Shown here piece after piece: positions 61,225-64,000 of a DNA stretch of 64,000 nt. The stretch lies in NCBI RefSeq assembly GCF_001514065.1, contig NZ_KQ948425.1:178067-242066 (forward strand), in the 5' to 3' direction. The DNA is from Streptomyces antibioticus. Its GTDB lineage: Bacteria; Actinomycetota; Actinomycetes; Streptomycetales; Streptomycetaceae. Below the pieces are notes generated by a model. It saw nothing but the letters and a program-made list of their open reading frames with translations. It made no database searches and was not told where the DNA came from. The stretch's first letter is position 1. The number at the start of each line of letters is the position of its first letter. A program made the translations under genes and the position numbers.

Positions 61225-62139
61225 TCAAACGGAGAGCGCAGGGATCACCTCGGCGGCGATGCGCTCCGCGAGCGGCGCGGGATCGCCGAGCGGGGTGAAC
61301 AGGACGAGGTCCGCGCCGGCGTCGATCACATCGCGGACGCCGGCCACGCAGTCGTCCAGGGTCCCGGCGACCGCGGCGGCCTCGATACGGGCGATCCGGC
61401 GACCGTAGACACGGGCCAGTCCGGCGTTGGTCCGCTCCCGTGCCCGTTCGGCGTCGTCGTCGATGTCGATGTAGACCCGCTTGGCGACCGGGAAGTCCGC
61501 CCTGCCCGCCTTGGCCGCCTCCGCGGCAACGTACGCCACCTGCTCACGGAACGCGGCCGTGGTGGACGACCCGGCGCCGAAGAACCCGTCCCCCAGCCGC
61601 ACCGCGCGCCGCAGCGCCGACTCGCTCGATCCACCGAACCACAGCGGCGGATGCGGCTTCTGGAGCGGCTTGGGCTCCATCGCGGCGTCCTCGAGCTGCC
61701 AGAACTCGCCGTCGAAGGTGACGCTCGGCCGTGTCCACAGCGCCTTGACGAGGTCGATGCCCTCGGTGAACCGCGCCAGGTACCGGGCCTTGTCCATGCC
61801 GAACGCGGCGAACGGCCGGTTCGGGCCGCCGGAGCCGACCCCCACCTCCAGCCGGCCTCCGCTCATCTGGTCGATGGTCGCCAGCGCCTTCGCGAAATGG
61901 ACGGGCTGGTGGAGTGTGCTCACGAAGACGGTCGTCCCCAGCCGCAGCCGGGTCGTGCACGCGGCGGCGTACGTCATGGCCTCCATCGGCGAAAGGATCG
62001 CCCCGGTGCCGAGTGGTGACTCCTGCGCCCAGACGCTGTGGTATCCGAGGTCCTCGGCCCGTGCGAGGTATGCGCGGAAGGCTCCGGGATCGAACTCGCC
62101 GTCCGAGTAGAACTGGGGGATGGAGATGGCAAAGCGCAT
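61225..62139 (-). CDS. LLM-class flavin/F420-dependent oxidoreductase
   Basis: A 304-residue luciferase-like monooxygenase-fold protein from ATG 62139. Marks: MRFAISIPQFYSDGEFDPGA, YHSVWAQESPLG, TTRLRLGTTVFVSTLHQPVH, FAKALATIDQMSGGRLEVGV, GSGGPNRPFAAFGMD, HPPLWFGGSSESALRRAVRL. Actinobacterial members use F420 or FMNH2. Substrate unknown, and no operon partner is visible. Confidence 0.9.
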   Translation of the reverse strand: MRFAISIPQFYSDGEFDPGAFRAYLARAEDLGYHSVWAQESPLGTGAILSPMEAMTYAAACTTRLRLGTTVFVSTLHQPVHFAKALATIDQMSGGRLEVGVGSGGPNRPFAAFGMDKARYLARFTEGIDLVKALWTRPSVTFDGEFWQLEDAAMEPKPLQKPHPPLWFGGSSESALRRAVRLGDGFFGAGSSTTAAFREQVAYVAAEAAKAGRADFPVAKRVYIDIDDDAERARERTNAGLARVYGRRIARIEAAAVAGTLDDCVAGVRDVIDAGADLVLFTPLGDPAPLAERIAAEVIPALSV

Positions 62140-62270
62140 ACCTCCAACGTATCGATGAAGCCTGTCGCACGCAGCCTGGTCCGGGAGGCACGCGGCAAGG
62201 GCCCAGCGGCCGGCGGTGACGCCGACCGCAGGGCCCTGTCCGGATGGGGCTTCGTCGGGATGAGGTTCGG

Positions 62271-64000
62271 TCAGCCGTCCGACTCCGACGACGGGAGGTA
62301 GGCGCCGGGTACCGCGTTCGGCGCGTAGACCTTCTTGTCCCCCGGGTACGGCTTGGTGAAGTTGTGCGTCTGGTACCAGGTGTAACGGTTCATCTGTTCG
62401 GGGTTGGCGTAGTCCGGTACGGCGTTCGGGCCGGTCAGGCGCTGGTGCGAGGCCCAGGCCTGCCACTGCGCCGCGACCGTCCGCGCCGCCTGGGGCACTG
62501 CGGTGGTCGTCGGTGCGGCGGCAGCCTGCTTGTTCTGCGCCGCCGGTGTGTCCGGACCGCAGGTGGGCTGGGGGCTCACGCCGAGGGTCAGCGAGGTCCG
62601 GTTGGGCACCGCGGTGAAGGGGGTGTAGTCCACCTTCGGGGTGAAGGCTTCGTACATCGGGGTGGCCGCGCTGTCGAGCTGGTTCATCGGGTGGATGCCG
62701 AGGATCTGCTCGATGGTGCGGACCATCGTGATCTGCGAGTAGTAGTGGTGGTCGACGGTGTCGTGCTGGGCGTACGGGCTGATGACCTGGACCGGCGCTC
62801 GGTGGCCGTCGATGTGGTCGAGGCCGTTCTGTGAGTCGTCCTCGACGACGAAGATCGCCGAGTCCTTCCAGTACTTGCTGTGCGTGATCTCGTCGACCAT
62901 CCGGCCGACCGCGAGGTCGTTGTCGGCGACCTCGGCGGAGGCGTTCGCCGGGCCGCCGGTGTGGTCGTTGGAGAACCAGAACATGTTCAGGTTCGCCGGA
63001 CCGTTCTTCTCGAAGTCCTGCTTCCAGATCTGTTCCTTGTAGATGTCCGGGACATCCAGGTCGAACATCGGGAAGCCCTGCACCGCCACCTTGTTGAGCG
63101 ACGGAATCGCCGAACCGGTCTTGATGGGGTACTGGGTCTGCGCCCCCGTCGCGGCCATGTTCTTGGTGTCGCAGTACAGGTTCTGCCAGGTCGCGTCGGC
63201 CGGCTTGGACTCGATCGACTGGAACTCGCCGAAGTCCTTGACGGACTTCCCGGCCGCCTGCGCGCCCGTCCAGATGAAGCCGGTCTTCTGGTGGCCGAGA
63301 ACATCGTCCTCGGTGTCGTAGCTGCGCGTGTACTCGCCGGCGGAGGACTCGGTGTACTCCGGGTTGTCCGACTGCATCAGCCAGTTGTGGCCCTCGGCGG
63401 AGTTGGTGCCGACGTCGTAGAAGTTGTCGTAGAGCCCGAACTGCTGGGCCAGCGCGTGCTGGTTGGGCGTCACGTTCTCGCCGAACGTCGTCAGCGAGGA
63501 GTCGCCGTCGCCCTGCGGCAGGTCGCCGAAGACCTGGTCGTAGGTCCGGTTCTCCTTGACCAGCAGGAAGACGTGCTTGATCGTCGAGGGGTCGCCCAGG
63601 CGCACCGGGACCGGCAGCGCCTTGCCGTGGCCCTTGCCGTGGGCGGTGAGGACCGAACCGGCCGTCCAGCCATTCTGTTTGAAGACGTTGGCCGTCTGCG
63701 AGCGGACGGTCTTGTCGTCGGGCAGTGTGAACTGCGTCAGGCTCGACGTCGTGTCGTGGGTGTTGTGACCACTGGCGGTGGTGGGGCGGAGGGCGTCGAT
63801 GCCACGGGTGTTGGTGACGATCACCTGCTTGCCGACGGTGGTGATCCCCGAGGGGAAGTAGTCGGTGGGGAGCAGGCCGACGTAGCGGGCCGGCTGCTGC
63901 GCGGAGGTGTAGCGGTAGACGGCGACGGCGTTGGCGCGGCCGAGCGTCACCAGCAGACGGCCGTCGTCGGTGAGCGTCACGGCGTTGGGCTCGTAGCCGA
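62271..64000 (-). CDS. YncE-like/phosphoesterase-family protein, N-terminus beyond the window
   Basis: At least 576 residues; the frame is open through the window edge, so the start is missing. The visible N-terminal part is the end of a beta-propeller (VTLGRANAVAVYRYTSAQQP, FPSGITTVGKQVIVTNTRGI). From about the HVFLLVKENRTYDQVFGDLP motif it is a bacterial acid phosphatase/phospholipase-C-type alkaline-phosphatase-fold domain (GTNSAEGHNWLMQ, FIWTGAQAAGKSVKDFGEF, AIFVVEDDSQNGLDHIDGHR, LPV-like VQVISPYAQHDTVDH). Probably secreted, metal-dependent phosphoesterase. The C-terminus is Gln/Ala-rich. Confidence 0.85.
   Translation of the reverse strand, partial: GYEPNAVTLTDDGRLLVTLGRANAVAVYRYTSAQQPARYVGLLPTDYFPSGITTVGKQVIVTNTRGIDALRPTTASGHNTHDTTSSLTQFTLPDDKTVRSQTANVFKQNGWTAGSVLTAHGKGHGKALPVPVRLGDPSTIKHVFLLVKENRTYDQVFGDLPQGDGDSSLTTFGENVTPNQHALAQQFGLYDNFYDVGTNSAEGHNWLMQSDNPEYTESSAGEYTRSYDTEDDVLGHQKTGFIWTGAQAAGKSVKDFGEFQSIESKPADATWQNLYCDTKNMAATGAQTQYPIKTGSAIPSLNKVAVQGFPMFDLDVPDIYKEQIWKQDFEKNGPANLNMFWFSNDHTGGPANASAEVADNDLAVGRMVDEITHSKYWKDSAIFVVEDDSQNGLDHIDGHRAPVQVISPYAQHDTVDHHYYSQITMVRTIEQILGIHPMNQLDSAATPMYEAFTPKVDYTPFTAVPNRTSLTLGVSPQPTCGPDTPAAQNKQAAAAPTTTAVPQAARTVAAQWQAWASHQRLTGPNAVPDYANPEQMNRYTWYQTHNFTKPYPGDKKVYAPNAVPGAYLPSSESDG

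Overview
The window is very GC-rich, uses GTG as well as ATG starts, and carries families typical of filamentous actinobacteria: many TetR, LysR and XRE regulators, secreted beta/gamma-crystallin-like proteins, a DUF1906 lytic enzyme and LLM and PPOX oxidoreductases. It is best read as an accessory, chromosome-arm-like segment of a Streptomyces. Broken genes are very frequent (frameshifts, in-frame stops, truncations), and there are scraps of IS3, IS481 and IS630 transposases. I recognised no rRNA, tRNA or CRISPR array.

Layout. 0-4.4 kb: a frameshifted methyltransferase, an amber-interrupted gene, a TetR gene with an intact operator facing a ruined SMR efflux gene, and a PPOX flavoprotein. 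4.4-14.2 kb: a TetR gene and two near-identical promoters. One promoter drives SDR, a response-regulator/thioredoxin-reductase-like fusion, a cNMP-binding histidine kinase, a UBP zinc finger and an alpha/beta hydrolase; the other drives a CxxC flavoprotein and an MFS pump. 14.7-19.9 kb: a secreted envelope-lysis operon (lipoprotein, I36-like protein, amidase/DUF1906 protein, M15-like peptidase) and a second I36-like gene. 20-24.3 kb: LysR, an ArsR-like regulator, and a divergent SDR/XRE pair. 24.5-28 kb: small secreted proteins and a homologue of the ethylene-forming enzyme under a perfect TetR-type palindrome. 28.8-32.7 kb: a four-carbon acid sugar pathway (DUF1537 kinase, PdxA-like dehydrogenase, TIM barrel) with a divergent LysR. 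32.7-43.7 kb: a decayed patchwork with HEAT, ADH, VOC, XRE and helicase-associated remnants, an SDR/TetR pair sharing operators, an amino-acid-oxidase-like flavoprotein, a nucleotidyltransferase, and an element-like part (HTH gene, inverted repeats around TGCGCA hexamers, TcpC-like gene).

44.1-53.8 kb is the most interesting part. Nine tightly packed genes on the minus strand start with a 62-residue precursor-like peptide made of two nearly identical 27-residue units. They continue with an E1/ThiF-like protein, a CocE-type hydrolase, two YcaO proteins, a complete FecBCD-type ABC importer and an MFS exporter. A Fur-family (Zur-like) palindrome lies directly upstream of the precursor gene. I infer a metal-responsive YcaO-modified RiPP that is exported and recaptured as a metallophore.

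53.8-64 kb: a tsaD remnant, a frameshifted membrane gene, a Ser/Thr kinase with an extracellular sensor part, two paralogous lipoproteins, an MFS/TetR pair, an LLM oxidoreductase and a phosphoesterase that runs off the window.
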